Assembly: GCF_000829035.1 (NCBI RefSeq)
Contig: NZ_AP012541.1
Location: forward strand, 2,914,001 to 2,978,000
Direction: 5' to 3'
DNA: 64,000 nt
DNA from: Lacticaseibacillus paracasei subsp. paracasei
GTDB lineage: Bacteria > Bacillota > Bacilli > Lactobacillales > Lactobacillaceae
Part shown: piece by piece, positions 34,285 to 42,983 of the stretch
How the letters are laid out: each line of letters opens with the position of its first letter
How positions within the stretch are numbered: position 1 is the stretch's first letter
The notes under the pieces: generated by a model
The model's database searches: none
Seen by the model: the letters and a program-made list of their open reading frames with translations, nothing else
Told to the model about the DNA's origin: nothing
Program-made: the position numbers and the translations under genes

Positions 34285-34704
34285 TCAATGTCCCTGATGT
34301 TTTTCTAAACGTTTCGCCTGCTTCTTCAAGCGAACCTCACAAGCGTGCTGGTCTTTCAGTTGCTTGCGTCGTTGCTTTTTCACCTGCAAATTTCGCTTGT
34401 GTGCTAGCTTCAAAAAAGTTGTTGCTTGGGTCCTTTTAGCGTTACGGACTTCTTTTCGAGCCTGACGACTACGCCTTTTTGGACTTGTTGTCATCTGTAA
34501 CTTGGGGAGAATAACATCCTGTGCGGCTACCCAATGTAAGTCTTCCCATCGTTGTTGAATTAAATGTAACAACTCACTTGCTGTCGGGGCTTGTGTCCCA
34601 AATGTGACTTTAGCAACACGATACGTGTCTCCCATTGTTTGTTCGAACAATCCGCGATAAAAAGGTCGTTCAAAATAAACTGTTAGCTTGCCTTGAATTG
34701 TCAA
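34285..34704 (-). CDS. yjdF: YjdF family (DUF2992) protein
   Basis: This 139-residue protein matches the YjdF/DUF2992 family: an N-terminal beta-rich part (LTVYFERPFYRGLFEQTMGD, YRVAKVTFGTQAPTASELL) and a very basic coiled C-terminus (RSRQARKEVRNAKRTQATTF...). I chose a TTG start at 34704 (LTIQGKLTV) because AAAGGAGG lies seven bases upstream. In other Firmicutes yjdF is controlled by the yjdF RNA motif, a candidate riboswitch for azaaromatic compounds, and a structured leader is present here too. Confidence 0.75.
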   Translation of the reverse strand: MTIQGKLTVYFERPFYRGLFEQTMGDTYRVAKVTFGTQAPTASELLHLIQQRWEDLHWVAAQDVILPKLQMTTSPKRRSRQARKEVRNAKRTQATTFLKLAHKRNLQVKKQRRKQLKDQHACEVRLKKQAKRLEKHQGH

Positions 34705-34928
34705 ACTAACACCTCCTTTAAGATTTTCACGCAATCTGGACATCCAAGGAGGAAGGATACTGACAGCCTAAGCCGCGTCTGGACTACCAACCAGACTGTG
34801 TTTTTGATAGCGCAATGTTATTGTCTGACTTTGATAAAGGTCCTGTCAAGCCAAGCTAGTGTATGACAATATCAATGTCTCTTACCAAGTGCATATAAGT
34901 CCGTTTAGCCTCACTACTACATAGGTAC
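34705..34928 (-). promoter_or_regulatory. Leader of yjdF, possible yjdF riboswitch
   Basis: The region between the two small genes holds a GTCTGG/CCAGAC hairpin (near 34776-34795) and flanking GACAG/CTGTC complementary segments on the minus strand, ending in the AAAGGAGG site of yjdF. The gene downstream is of the family normally regulated by the yjdF RNA motif. I could not match the consensus from memory, so the assignment rests on context. Confidence 0.35.
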
Positions 34929-35024
34929 TTAGTCAGCTGTGGACTGCCTTGTCAGCCATCGATAAGTCACTACTTCCGTAAAAATAAGCAGTAGTATCCC
35001 AATAACCAGAATGAATCCTTTCAT
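34929..35024 (-). CDS. Possible 31-residue membrane peptide
   Basis: The frame starting at 35024 encodes a single hydrophobic segment with a charged tail (MKGFILVIGILLLIFTEVVT then YRWLTRQSTAD), the shape of small membrane peptides including type I toxins. The ribosome site is weak. The same frame is open upstream to a TTG at 35192 (87 residues), and a perfect GGAGG with an ATG in another frame lies near 35204-35215, so this may instead be the tail of a frameshifted small gene. Low certainty. Confidence 0.3.
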   Translation of the reverse strand: MKGFILVIGILLLIFTEVVTYRWLTRQSTAD

Positions 35025-35302
35025 AGATATCAATTCATGTCCAGCATGTAGCTCGTCATGGTGACAAGGCCGCCCAACAAAAGCAAATGCACGGGAAATA
35101 ATCTCCGATATTTTTTTGAAAGCTTCATTTTTATGCAACAACTCGTCAGCTTTTAAAATTTTTGCTGTCACCCTATAGGACCGACATGCCAAGATTTCGA
35201 GTCATTTCTTCACCTCCTGCAGCATCTAGTGTAACGGACGACACGCATGATAACGTCAGAAAAAAATAAACGTTCTGCTTTCTATGATTAACGTCAATAT
35301 TC

Positions 35303-35351
35303 AAAAAACCTCCCCACTAAGTTGACCCTTGCCAACCTTGTCAGGAGGTTT
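35303..35351 (-). terminator. Intrinsic terminator of the maePE operon
   Basis: AAACCTCC and GGGAGGTTT enclose an inner AAG-TTG/CAA-CTT stem and are followed by TTTTT on the minus strand. Confidence 0.75.
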
Positions 35352-35362
35352 CAATATTGCTT

Positions 35363-36541
35363 TTAAGCTTCTGCTGTTGCTTCTGCCGCGTGCCGGACAC
35401 TTTCCGCCACGACTTCCGCAACATCCCCGTCAAAAGCATTAGGAATGATGTTGGTGGTCGATAGCTCTGCATCCGGAATCAAACTTGCGATGCCCTTCGC
35501 CGCAGCGATTTGCATGTCAATGGTGATCTTGCGTACGCGTGCATCCAAAGCGCCACGGAAAATGCCTGGGAAAGCAAGCACATTATTGATCTGATTAGCA
35601 AAGTCGCTCCGCCCAGTACCGACAATATAAGCACCTGCTGCCAATGCCTCATCTGGGAAAATTTCCGGCTCTGGATTAGCCATCGCAAAGATAATCGGCT
35701 TGTCGGCCATTGTTTTGATCCATTCTGGCTTCAAAACATGTGGCGCGGATACCCCTACGAAAACATCTGCACCTTGCAGCGCATCTTCCAAGGTGCCAGT
35801 CCGATTTTCATGATTCGTGATTTTCGCAATGGCGGCATGGTGTGGCGGTAGTTGATCGGCATTCTTTTCAGCTAAGATACCAACCTTGTCGACCACCATG
35901 ATATGCTTAACGCCAGCGGCCAAGAAGCGCCGGGCAACAGATAGTCCAGCAGAACCGCCACCGTTGACAACGACCCTGATATCGCCAATATCCTTTCCAG
36001 CGACTTTCAGTGCATTGTATAGCGCGGCAAGAACCACAATGGCAGTTCCGTGCTGATCGTCATGGAATAGCGGAATATCTAGCTCCTCGATCAATCGTGC
36101 CTCAATTTCAAAGCAACGCGGCGCACTGATGTCCTCAAGATTAATCCCGCCAAACGTTGGGGCCACTGCCTTAACTGCTGCAATAATCTCTTCAGTATCT
36201 TGCGTATCAAGCACAATCGGAATTGAATCAACTTTTGCAAACCGCTTGAACAGCGCGGCCTTGCCTTCCATGACTGGCATAGCAGCTTCAGCACCGATGT
36301 TTCCCAAACCTAATACTGCTGAACCGTCGCTAATAACTGCCACTGTGTTTTTCTTGGTCGTCAAGTCATAAACCAAAGACTTGTCTTTTGCAATTGCCGA
36401 GGAAACCGCACCAACTCCCGGTGTATAAGCAATACTGAGATCATCCCGCGTCTCAATCGGGACCTTTGAGACAACACTGAGTTTGCCGCCAAATTCTTTT
36501 GCCTGATCCAGTGCCAGTTGATTAAAATCTTTCTTTGCCAT
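35363..36541 (-). CDS. maeE: NAD(P)-dependent malic enzyme
   Basis: This 392-residue enzyme decarboxylates L-malate to pyruvate and CO2 with NAD reduction, letting the cell grow on malate. Visible are the N-terminal malic domain (SIAYTPGVGAVSSAIAKDK, VAVISDGSAVLGLGNIGAEA, PLFHDDQHGTAI) and the NAD-binding GGGSAGLSVARRFLAAG. Length is that of the short bacterial type. It follows maeP in the same direction; a 190-base gap containing a hairpin repeat separates them. The arrangement matches the L. casei mae cluster. Confidence 0.93.
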   Translation of the reverse strand: MAKKDFNQLALDQAKEFGGKLSVVSKVPIETRDDLSIAYTPGVGAVSSAIAKDKSLVYDLTTKKNTVAVISDGSAVLGLGNIGAEAAMPVMEGKAALFKRFAKVDSIPIVLDTQDTEEIIAAVKAVAPTFGGINLEDISAPRCFEIEARLIEELDIPLFHDDQHGTAIVVLAALYNALKVAGKDIGDIRVVVNGGGSAGLSVARRFLAAGVKHIMVVDKVGILAEKNADQLPPHHAAIAKITNHENRTGTLEDALQGADVFVGVSAPHVLKPEWIKTMADKPIIFAMANPEPEIFPDEALAAGAYIVGTGRSDFANQINNVLAFPGIFRGALDARVRKITIDMQIAAAKGIASLIPDAELSTTNIIPNAFDGDVAEVVAESVRHAAEATAEA

Positions 36542-36565
36542 GATTCTTTTCCCCCTTGTTTAAAA

Positions 36566-36728
36566 TGCGCTCCCAAGTCCTGAAACTGGACTGGTCCACG
36601 CTCCGCCTAAACGCGATCGCTGGCCCTGAAACCTGCGTGTAGGGACCTTGGTCGCAATGGTCAAAGCCCGGCCATCACGCCCTAGGCCACTTACTCTCCG
36701 GTTTCTAACCGGGCCGACTCACGCTCTA
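36566..36728. repeat. Intergenic hairpin repeat, copy B
   Basis: Between maeP and maeE lies a diverged copy of the repeat seen at 3890-4052: GAAACCTGCGTGTAGGGACC on the left, a GCAATGGTC...GCCATC centre and CTTACTCTCCGGTTTCTAA then GACTCACGCTCT on the right. The central stem is shorter and imperfect. It would lie within the maePE transcript. Confidence 0.7.
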
Positions 36729-36733
36729 TCTAA

Positions 36734-38059
36734 TTATGAAAGCATCCGTAGAATCGCGGTCATTGAGATAACAGTGATGGCACCACCCAAGCGTGTTGCG
36801 ACCTGCGCAAATGGCATGAGGTTCATGCGGTTCGCCGTACTCAGAATCGCCACGTCGCCGGTCCCGCCCATGCCGCTTTGACAGGCTGTCACGATGGCCG
36901 TTTCAATCGGATTCATATTCAAGAACCGAGCCACAAAGAAGCCGGTTGAAACAACCGTCAACACAACACTGATCACGACGATAAAATATTGCCAACTTAG
37001 CATACCAACCACATCTTTTAGCGGAATGTATAAGAGACCAAGTCCCGCCATCAATGGGAAAGTGAAGTTACTGGAAATAAATTTATACAATTGCTTAGCG
37101 CCACGTTGCGTTTCTCCTGGGATAACGTTGAGATATTTCAAAATTGCGGCAGCAACAATCATCAGCACTGGTCCTGGGAAGCCTGTGATGGACTGAAGCA
37201 ACATGCCCAAGATGAATAAAGTACAGGCGGTCAAGACGCCAGCGCCCATCATTTTCAAATCAATTTCGCCGGTATCGTCTTTCATCGCATCAGCGAGATC
37301 ATCTTCGGCCCCGTTTAATCGAACCAGCTGCCCTTGGCCTGACAACTCTGGCCGCTTTTCCCCTAATCGATTCAATAAACCTGAACACATAATCGCGAAA
37401 AAGTTTCCAATAATCGTCGCCGGAATAAGCTGAGCGACAAGCGCGCCGCTGGTCGTGCCTGTGATCGTGCTGTATCCTAGAGATAGCGGTAAAATACCTT
37501 CACCAATACCGCCTGCCAATACTGGCGTGACGATGAAGAACATCGTGTGTTTCCATTCCAAACCTAGTAATACGCCAACCAGTGTCCCGACACCCATTGC
37601 AAGAATCATGCCGAGCATCATTGGAATAATCATCCGCATCAATCCTTGAATCAGAATTTTACGGTTCATTCCCAAAATACTGCCGCAGACAAGACAGGCA
37701 ATATAGAAATAAAGAAAGTTTGCTTGTTTCATGAGCATGTCTGCAGCTTTTAACACATTCGGATTCATCGCATTGTAGAAAACGAGAATCGAAGGTACCA
37801 ACAGCGATAAAATCGCCGGACCGCCAAAGTTCTTCACAATCGGAATATTGGCTCCGATCGTACCTAATAACCAACCCAACGTCAGAATGACCGCAAACCC
37901 GCCGAGCATGTTAACTGGCAGTTGCTGCATCACACCGGCAAGGACGATGATCGCTGCCATCACGATATAAACTGGCAATGGTACCGACCCTACCTTGAAG
38001 TCCATCCACTTTTTCTGCGGACTCGTTGATTTGTTGGGTGTAACCGTCTTGTTCTCCAT
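36734..38059 (-). CDS. maeP: Malate transporter, 2-hydroxycarboxylate family
   Basis: This 441-residue carrier belongs to the 2-hydroxycarboxylate transporter family (CitS/MleP/MaeP). About eleven hydrophobic segments and the two reentrant-loop motifs GGIGEGILPLS and GMGGTGDVAIL are visible. It imports malate for the malic enzyme encoded downstream. Its promoter region is shared with the divergent maeK gene and has a cre-like site over the -10 and three TTATTWAA boxes upstream, in line with catabolite repression and activation by MaeR. Confidence 0.93.
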   Translation of the reverse strand: MENKTVTPNKSTSPQKKWMDFKVGSVPLPVYIVMAAIIVLAGVMQQLPVNMLGGFAVILTLGWLLGTIGANIPIVKNFGGPAILSLLVPSILVFYNAMNPNVLKAADMLMKQANFLYFYIACLVCGSILGMNRKILIQGLMRMIIPMMLGMILAMGVGTLVGVLLGLEWKHTMFFIVTPVLAGGIGEGILPLSLGYSTITGTTSGALVAQLIPATIIGNFFAIMCSGLLNRLGEKRPELSGQGQLVRLNGAEDDLADAMKDDTGEIDLKMMGAGVLTACTLFILGMLLQSITGFPGPVLMIVAAAILKYLNVIPGETQRGAKQLYKFISSNFTFPLMAGLGLLYIPLKDVVGMLSWQYFIVVISVVLTVVSTGFFVARFLNMNPIETAIVTACQSGMGGTGDVAILSTANRMNLMPFAQVATRLGGAITVISMTAILRMLS

Positions 38060-38095
38060 GTTTCCTTACCCCCAATCTTTTGTTACTTACAGCAT

Positions 38096-38158
38096 ATTGT
38101 AAGCGCTTCATCAGGGGAAGGTTATTTAACTTATTAAACCATAAACCCATTTATTTAA
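38096..38158 (-). promoter_or_regulatory. maeP control region: cre-like site and three MaeR-type boxes
   Basis: On the minus strand TGAAGCGCTTACA (38098-38110) is a cre-like sequence one base short of the consensus and overlaps the -10 TACAAT (38096-38101). Upstream are TTATTTAA (38122-38129), TTATTAAA (38131-38138) and TTATTTAA (38151-38158), written on the plus strand, which agree with the TTATT(A/T)AA repeats I recall for MaeR in L. casei. There is no good -35 box, as expected for an activator-dependent promoter. Confidence 0.55.
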
Positions 38159-39117
38159 GCGATTGTTTTACTATTCACAAGATGGTTTCTTTACTGAACA
38201 GGAGTATGATCATGACAATAAAAGGATGGCGGTTATGGGGCTGGCTCTCATTAATTTTTACTTCCACCTTGTTATTAACGGTTCTAACTGTTTATGGTTT
38301 GACCATGCTGGAAAACCGTCAGCAATTTGAAAGCCGTGAAGGTCAATTGTTGATCTCAATTGGCCGTCAGTTAGCAAAGGATCCCCGTGTAACCGCCGCA
38401 CTTGAAGCAAACAAGGCTGATTCAGCCACGCGCACCTACGCAGGGACTGTCGAGAAAAATTTTGATTTAGATTTTGTTGTCATCATGAATATGCAAGGCA
38501 TTCGCCTGACGCATCCCGATCCCAAACAAATCAATCGACATTTTCAAGGTGGTGATGAAGTGACTGCCTTGCGCGGTCATGAGCATGTTTCGGTTCGGCG
38601 CGGAACCTTGGGCCGCTCACTGCGCGGATTCGTCCCAGTGTATCGCCAAGGCAAAGAGATCGGTGTTGTGGCACTAGGCATTAAGGTCACCTCACTGCAA
38701 ACACTCATCAAGACCTCGCAAGATGGCTTCCGGCTGGCGCTATTCGCCGGTACGATCATAGGCCTGCTGACAGCGTTTTTAGTCACCTACTATATTAAGC
38801 ATCAGCTTCATGACCTTGAGCCCAAAGAAATTGCTAGGCTGCTTGAAGAACGCAATGCAATGCTTGAAGAAACCAAGGACCCTGTCATTGTGATTGATTT
38901 GCACCAAGTCATCATGCTCATCAACAAAGCCGCTGCCAAGCTGCAAAATCACCTTATCACCGAAAGCGCCTTTATTGGCCAGCCATTGACGACCTTGATT
39001 GCCAACCCTGAACGTGTCAATCTGAATGTCAAAACCGAGCAGTTTTATCAACAGGATGGCCAGGATTATCTTTTCTCTGCCGCACCTGTTATGGTGAAAA
39101 AACAAAAAATAGGTTAC

Positions 39118-40168
39118 CCTAGATTGCAATAATAAAGTTACCACCTAGAAAGAGGCTTGCTCACTGCTTGAACTGGGGTTTGCCAACGGAGACATTTTCT
39201 AGGTTTGTTATTGATAAGCGCTGTGGCTTGTTGAATATCGGTCTCTGAAACCTGATCAAACTGTGTTCCCTTCGGGAAATAGTAGCGAAGTTCTCGATTG
39301 AACCGTTCATTTGTGCCCCGTTCATTCGGGTGATAGGCGTGGCAAAAGTAAACCGGTATCCGATAGCGCTTTGTAAGCGCCTGATCGCAGGAAAACTCTT
39401 TACCGTGATCAACCGTCACTGATCGAACCGGACCCGGAAAGTCCACCATCAGTCTTGCAAATCCCTTGAGAACAGCATTTTGTGATAAGTTTTCAAGCTT
39501 AGTTGTCGCCATTAAACGTGTCACCCGATCGACAATGGTCAAAACAGCAGCCTTTGACCCGCGACCACCGCGAACTGTATCCATCTCTAAATGTCCTTTT
39601 TCGGTTCGCCGATTAGCTGACTCACTGCGAATCTCAATTGAGGTGCCTACTGCTTGGTTATAGCGCGACCGAAGGTCTTGTCTTCTTTTATGACGTTTAC
39701 CGTGATCAAAGAGTTGGCTTGGCTGAAAATCGACTTGTCTTTGATAAATCCAGTGGTAAATCGTGTGTGGCGCACAGTGAACGGCATAACCGACCATTTC
39801 AGGGGACCAACCTAGGTTTAGCTTCTCAGTTACCATCCGCTTCAACTTAGGCGTTAAAATCGAGTGCCGACCACAACGATGCCGACAAGTATCGGCATGA
39901 TCCTGAGCTATAATGGCGCAGTAATCACCTTCAGGGCAACGGTGAAGCTCATGCCTAATAGAAATACGAGAGCGGCCTAAGGTCGCGGCGATGTATTGAA
40001 TCGTGTGGTGTTGCATCAGTTCTATCTGAGATCGTTCAATTAAGGTTATAATGGCCATGGGACCTGTCCTTCTCTCTAGATGGTATGTTATGCAAACACC
40101 ATTTTAGCAAGAACGGACAGGTCTTTTTTCACATTTTCTGGGTGGTAACTTTAATTATGCAATCTAGG
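39118..40168 (-). mobile_element. IS30-family insertion sequence, copy 2 (1051 bp)
   Basis: Same element and length as 28185-29235, in the opposite orientation, flanked by a 4-bp duplication TTAC (39114-39117 and 40169-40172). It interrupts maeK. Intact duplications at both copies show that no inversion between them has occurred since insertion. Confidence 0.93.
39138..40058 (-). CDS. IS30-family transposase
   Basis: The 306-residue product is identical to that of the copy at 28295-29215, with the same DDE residues (MDTVRGGRG, VDHGKEF, ERFNRELR). It appears functional. Confidence 0.95.
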   Translation of the reverse strand: MAIITLIERSQIELMQHHTIQYIAATLGRSRISIRHELHRCPEGDYCAIIAQDHADTCRHRCGRHSILTPKLKRMVTEKLNLGWSPEMVGYAVHCAPHTIYHWIYQRQVDFQPSQLFDHGKRHKRRQDLRSRYNQAVGTSIEIRSESANRRTEKGHLEMDTVRGGRGSKAAVLTIVDRVTRLMATTKLENLSQNAVLKGFARLMVDFPGPVRSVTVDHGKEFSCDQALTKRYRIPVYFCHAYHPNERGTNERFNRELRYYFPKGTQFDQVSETDIQQATALINNKPRKCLRWQTPVQAVSKPLSRW

Positions 40169-40788
40169 TTACGTTATCTTTCTACGAAACGCTACCGAAG
40201 CGATCTTTGTCGCCGATCAGTTGGCCAACACCACCGCCTATGCCAACGCACTGCAAAGCCAGTCACATGAATTCATGAATAAGCTGCACGTGATTTACGG
40301 CTTGGTGGCAATAAAACAATATGACGAATTGGCCATCTACTTGCAAGATTTGTTAAAACCAGAGCAGGAATTTGCAAATTGCTTGGCCTTGCTGGTCAAA
40401 AATCCACTCGTTGCCGGCTTCATGATTGGTGAACGCGAAAAGTTTGCCGAGCGCAAAACGACCCTCGACTTTGAAATTTCCCCCGAACTACCACCTAATC
40501 CTAATACCCAAGAAACCAAAACGCTGTTAACATTAAGCCGCTATCTACATTTCGGGCTACTGCAGCACGATTTGCCGGACACCATTTTGATCCAGCTAGA
40601 GTACGCACAGAATCGTCTCACGATCGCCTATCATTTAGACGAACCAGCCAAACGAACGGACTTTATCTCGCTTATTCATCAAGACTACTTCCAACAACTG
40701 CTGACGGAGTTGAACGGCTCAGTCACCGTTAGCTCAACCGATCCGCTGACACTAACATTAACTGTGGACTACCACGAGGAGGCTCAAA

Positions 40789-41076
40789 ATGACGAACATT
40801 CTAATCGTTGAAGATGATCCAATGGTGCAATTTATCTACCGCAATTATTTAGAAAAAATCGGTACTTTTGACACCATCTACTCTTCAGAAACCATCGCTG
40901 AAGCCAAAAAACTCTTGTCCAGCCGATCCATCCAACTCGTTTTACTCGACATTCGCCTCAAAGACGGGAACGGCATTGATTTTTTAACCGACCTGCGCCG
41001 CACCAAACAAACCGTTGATGTCATCCTCATCACCGCGGCAAACGAGGTCAACATTGTCAATGTGGATGTAAGCTGA
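40789..41076 (+). pseudogene. maeR: Response regulator maeR, truncated by an IS3 element
   Basis: The frame starts with MTNILIVEDDPMVQFIYRNY after GAGGAGG, overlapping the end of maeK by 23 bases, and has the phospho-acceptor in LVLLDIRLKDGNG. After ANEVNIVN it runs into the IS3 left end (from 41063) and stops. Only the front of the receiver domain remains; the rest of the receiver and the DNA-binding domain are not found after the IS, so the 3' part was deleted. The protein cannot bind DNA. Confidence 0.9.
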
Positions 41077-41143
41077 TTCCTGAGACAACTTTTAAGAGAG
41101 GGTATAATGAATAAATCGTCTCTCAAAAGGAAGGAATTTTTAC

Positions 41144-41389
41144 ATGCCAACTCGTTACGACAAAGAATTCAAACAAAACATTATCAACCTATATAAGCAA
41201 GGCGAATCAGCTGCTCAACTGGCCAGAGAATATGGCATTGGCTATTCAACAGTTCATAAGTGGATCCAGGGCCAGGCCAAAACTCAATCCGGTAAATCGC
41301 CAGACGAAATCAAAGCGATGGAAAAGCGACTGGCTTCGCTGTCTGAGGAGAACGAAATCCTAAGAAAACCTCAGGGAAACCCGCCCTGA
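41144..41389 (+). pseudogene. IS3-family OrfA, interrupted
   Basis: The N-terminal helix-turn-helix (MPTRYDKEFKQNIINLYKQG, ARE YGIGYSTVHKWIQ) and leucine-zipper region (ALSEENEIL-type) are intact until codon 75, where the IS91-like insertion begins. The missing end (LKKALGFLAQK) is found at 45242-45285 on the other side of the insert, in front of the A7 slippery run used for frameshifting into OrfB. Confidence 0.85.
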
Positions 41390-41395
41390 GGTCTT
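41369..41395. terminator. Hairpin at the terminal end of the IS91-like element
   Basis: CCTCAGGG and CCCTGAGG form an 8-bp stem followed by TCTTTTT. It is either the rolling-circle termination hairpin or a transcription terminator. Confidence 0.55.
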
Positions 41396-41417
41396 TTTAG
41401 TTAGTGGCCACTGCCAC

Positions 41418-41648
41418 TTACTTGTCTTCGAGTCTAAATTCATAGCCAAGTTCGTTTCGGTAATACACCGGTGACATGGCACCACCACAATCTTCACACA
41501 CAAATTGAGGCGGTTGATCAGGACTATACGCTAAGTCACTTCCATCAAGCATGATCACAATCTCTCGTGGTATTTCCTCATGCTTGTGGCATTTCTGACA
41601 GATAAATTCGACGTTGTCGTTCCCAACTGAAGCGGCATCGGTCATATG
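41418..41648 (-). CDS. Zinc-ribbon accessory ORF of the IS91-like element
   Basis: This roughly 76-residue acidic protein has two CxxC pairs (FICQKCHKHEE and FVCEDCGGAMS), so it is probably a zinc-ribbon protein. The start MTDAASVGND lies inside the end of the transposase gene in another frame; a TTG start at 41696 is possible. It is the second gene of the IS91-like element. Its role is unknown. Confidence 0.55.
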   Translation of the reverse strand, partial: HMTDAASVGNDNVEFICQKCHKHEEIPREIVIMLDGSDLAYSPDQPPQFVCEDCGGAMSPVYYRNELGYEFRLEDK

Positions 41649-41805
41649 CTGCTGCTTCTGCTTGCTTGTATTTGGTTTGATAGGCTTCTTTCGCAATGTT
41701 TTGATTTACCTCCAACATGTAGTGGCGTGCTTGTCGATCTTTCGCATATTGTACCTTGAGGCGCCCATTTTTGGCCACACTCGTCCCCATGAACTCGAAA
41801 AACTC

Positions 41806-42983
41806 CCTCAATTTTCAAGGCAAGTGCAACGATGATAACGAATTCTTGATAGTGGTCTAGGCTGTTACGCCATGCATCGGTAGTAATCGCATGGGCGAAG
41901 ATAGTTCAGAATACGTCTGGGACGATGGTTCAGTGCGGATTGGACTGCTTGAATTTCAACCAGGGTAACTGCTCTGAGAGACTTCCCTTTCGGGAAGAAT
42001 TCCCTAAGCAGTCCATTGGCGTTCTCGTTTGTGCCACGCTCCCAAGGCGAGTACGGATGTGCGAAGTAAATCTGGGTTCCAACAATCTCTGATAACTTGG
42101 CAAACTCGGAACCATTGTCAAAAGTGATACTCTCAAATTCCTTGGCCCCGTAGTCGTCGATCGTGTCCTGCAAGGCTTTAAGGCAGGTGCCCGCATGATA
42201 GTCAGGAATCTTGACGATGATCTCAGTCCGGCTGTACCGTTCTGTGAGCGTCATTAATGCTGGCTCATCAGCTAAGCGAATACCCTTGACCAAGTCGCCT
42301 TCCCAATGTCCCACGCCTGTGCGGTCATTCACGGCCGCAGGACGCAACTCGATTGAGTCGCCGTATATCTTCTTATTCTTGCGCTTGTGGGCGTTCTTAT
42401 AGCCTTTGATGCGGCGTCGGAGCTTCTTGGGAAGTGTCATGTTGTCTAGCTCAAGCAGCCCGGCGTCGATGTAGCGATACACAGTTGTCGTTGAAGGGCA
42501 AGCCTTGCCCTGGTCGCGATAGAAGTGTACGAAGCTATCAACGCTGTGTACGCGCGGCTTACGAGTAAGCTCCCTGGAGAGAGCCTTGAAGAACGCACGG
42601 CCGGTCTTAAGAAAGGCGTAGTGACCGGTTCTATCGCGTTTACGGTCGTGCATGGCTTGGGCAGTTTCCGCAAGATAGACTTGATGCGAGTGACGCTTCG
42701 AGTCGAGCTGAGTTACAGATCCACGCGTGATTTCTCGTGAGATTGTCGCTTTACTGCGATGAAGCTTCTGTGCAATCACGGTCGCGGTGTCACCAGCAGC
42801 CTGAAGGGCCTGAATTGTAGCACGGTCGCTAAAACTGAGTTGTTGGTAATGCTTGTGAGTGTTAGTCTGAGAGTGGGTCATGAAGATTCCTGCTTTCTTG
42901 TTTAGCTAGCACTAACAAGAATAGGTCTTCATGGCCTTTATGGTCTAGTCGTCAGGGTGTTGCACTTGAATTGTAAACTGGGG
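41806..42983 (-). mobile_element. IS30-family insertion sequence of a second type (1178 bp)
   Basis: The 25-base ends (starting CCTCAATTTTC and CCCCAGTTTAC, both running into CAAGTGCAAC) match at 20 positions. It interrupts the IS91-like transposase and is flanked by a 14-15 bp duplication AACTCGAAAAACTC (41792-41805 and 42984-42997), far longer than the 2-4 bp usual for IS30 elements. Confidence 0.88.
41865..42881 (-). CDS. IS30-family transposase
   Basis: This 338-residue DDE transposase has the N-terminal helix-turn-helix (FSDRATIQALQAAGDTATVI, HRSKATISREI) and catalytic residues in VGHWEGDLVKG, ITFDNGSEFAKL and ERGTNENANGLLREFFPKG. It is a different IS30 subgroup from the 306-residue type. 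It appears intact. Confidence 0.93.
   Translation of the reverse strand: MTHSQTNTHKHYQQLSFSDRATIQALQAAGDTATVIAQKLHRSKATISREITRGSVTQLDSKRHSHQVYLAETAQAMHDRKRDRTGHYAFLKTGRAFFKALSRELTRKPRVHSVDSFVHFYRDQGKACPSTTTVYRYIDAGLLELDNMTLPKKLRRRIKGYKNAHKRKNKKIYGDSIELRPAAVNDRTGVGHWEGDLVKGIRLADEPALMTLTERYSRTEIIVKIPDYHAGTCLKALQDTIDDYGAKEFESITFDNGSEFAKLSEIVGTQIYFAHPYSPWERGTNENANGLLREFFPKGKSLRAVTLVEIQAVQSALNHRPRRILNYLRPCDYYRCMA

Larger units (their letters stand above)
38212..40811 (+). pseudogene. maeK: Malate sensor kinase maeK, split by IS30
   Basis: The kinase belongs to the CitA/DcuS family: one membrane segment, an extracellular sensor domain (about 40-175), a second membrane segment, a PAS domain and a kinase core. 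The left part (38212-39117, 302 codons) stops after the PAS-like KKQKIGY; the right part resumes in frame at 40173 (VIFLRNATEAIFVADQLANT) and contains the H-box SQSHEFMNKLHVIYGLVA. Removing the IS and one TTAC copy restores a 514-residue protein. The fragments separate sensor from phospho-acceptor, so signalling should be lost. Confidence 0.92.

Noticed and set aside
37203..37649. Plus-strand frames inside maeP
   Set aside because: They are shadows of the strongly supported malate transporter on the minus strand.
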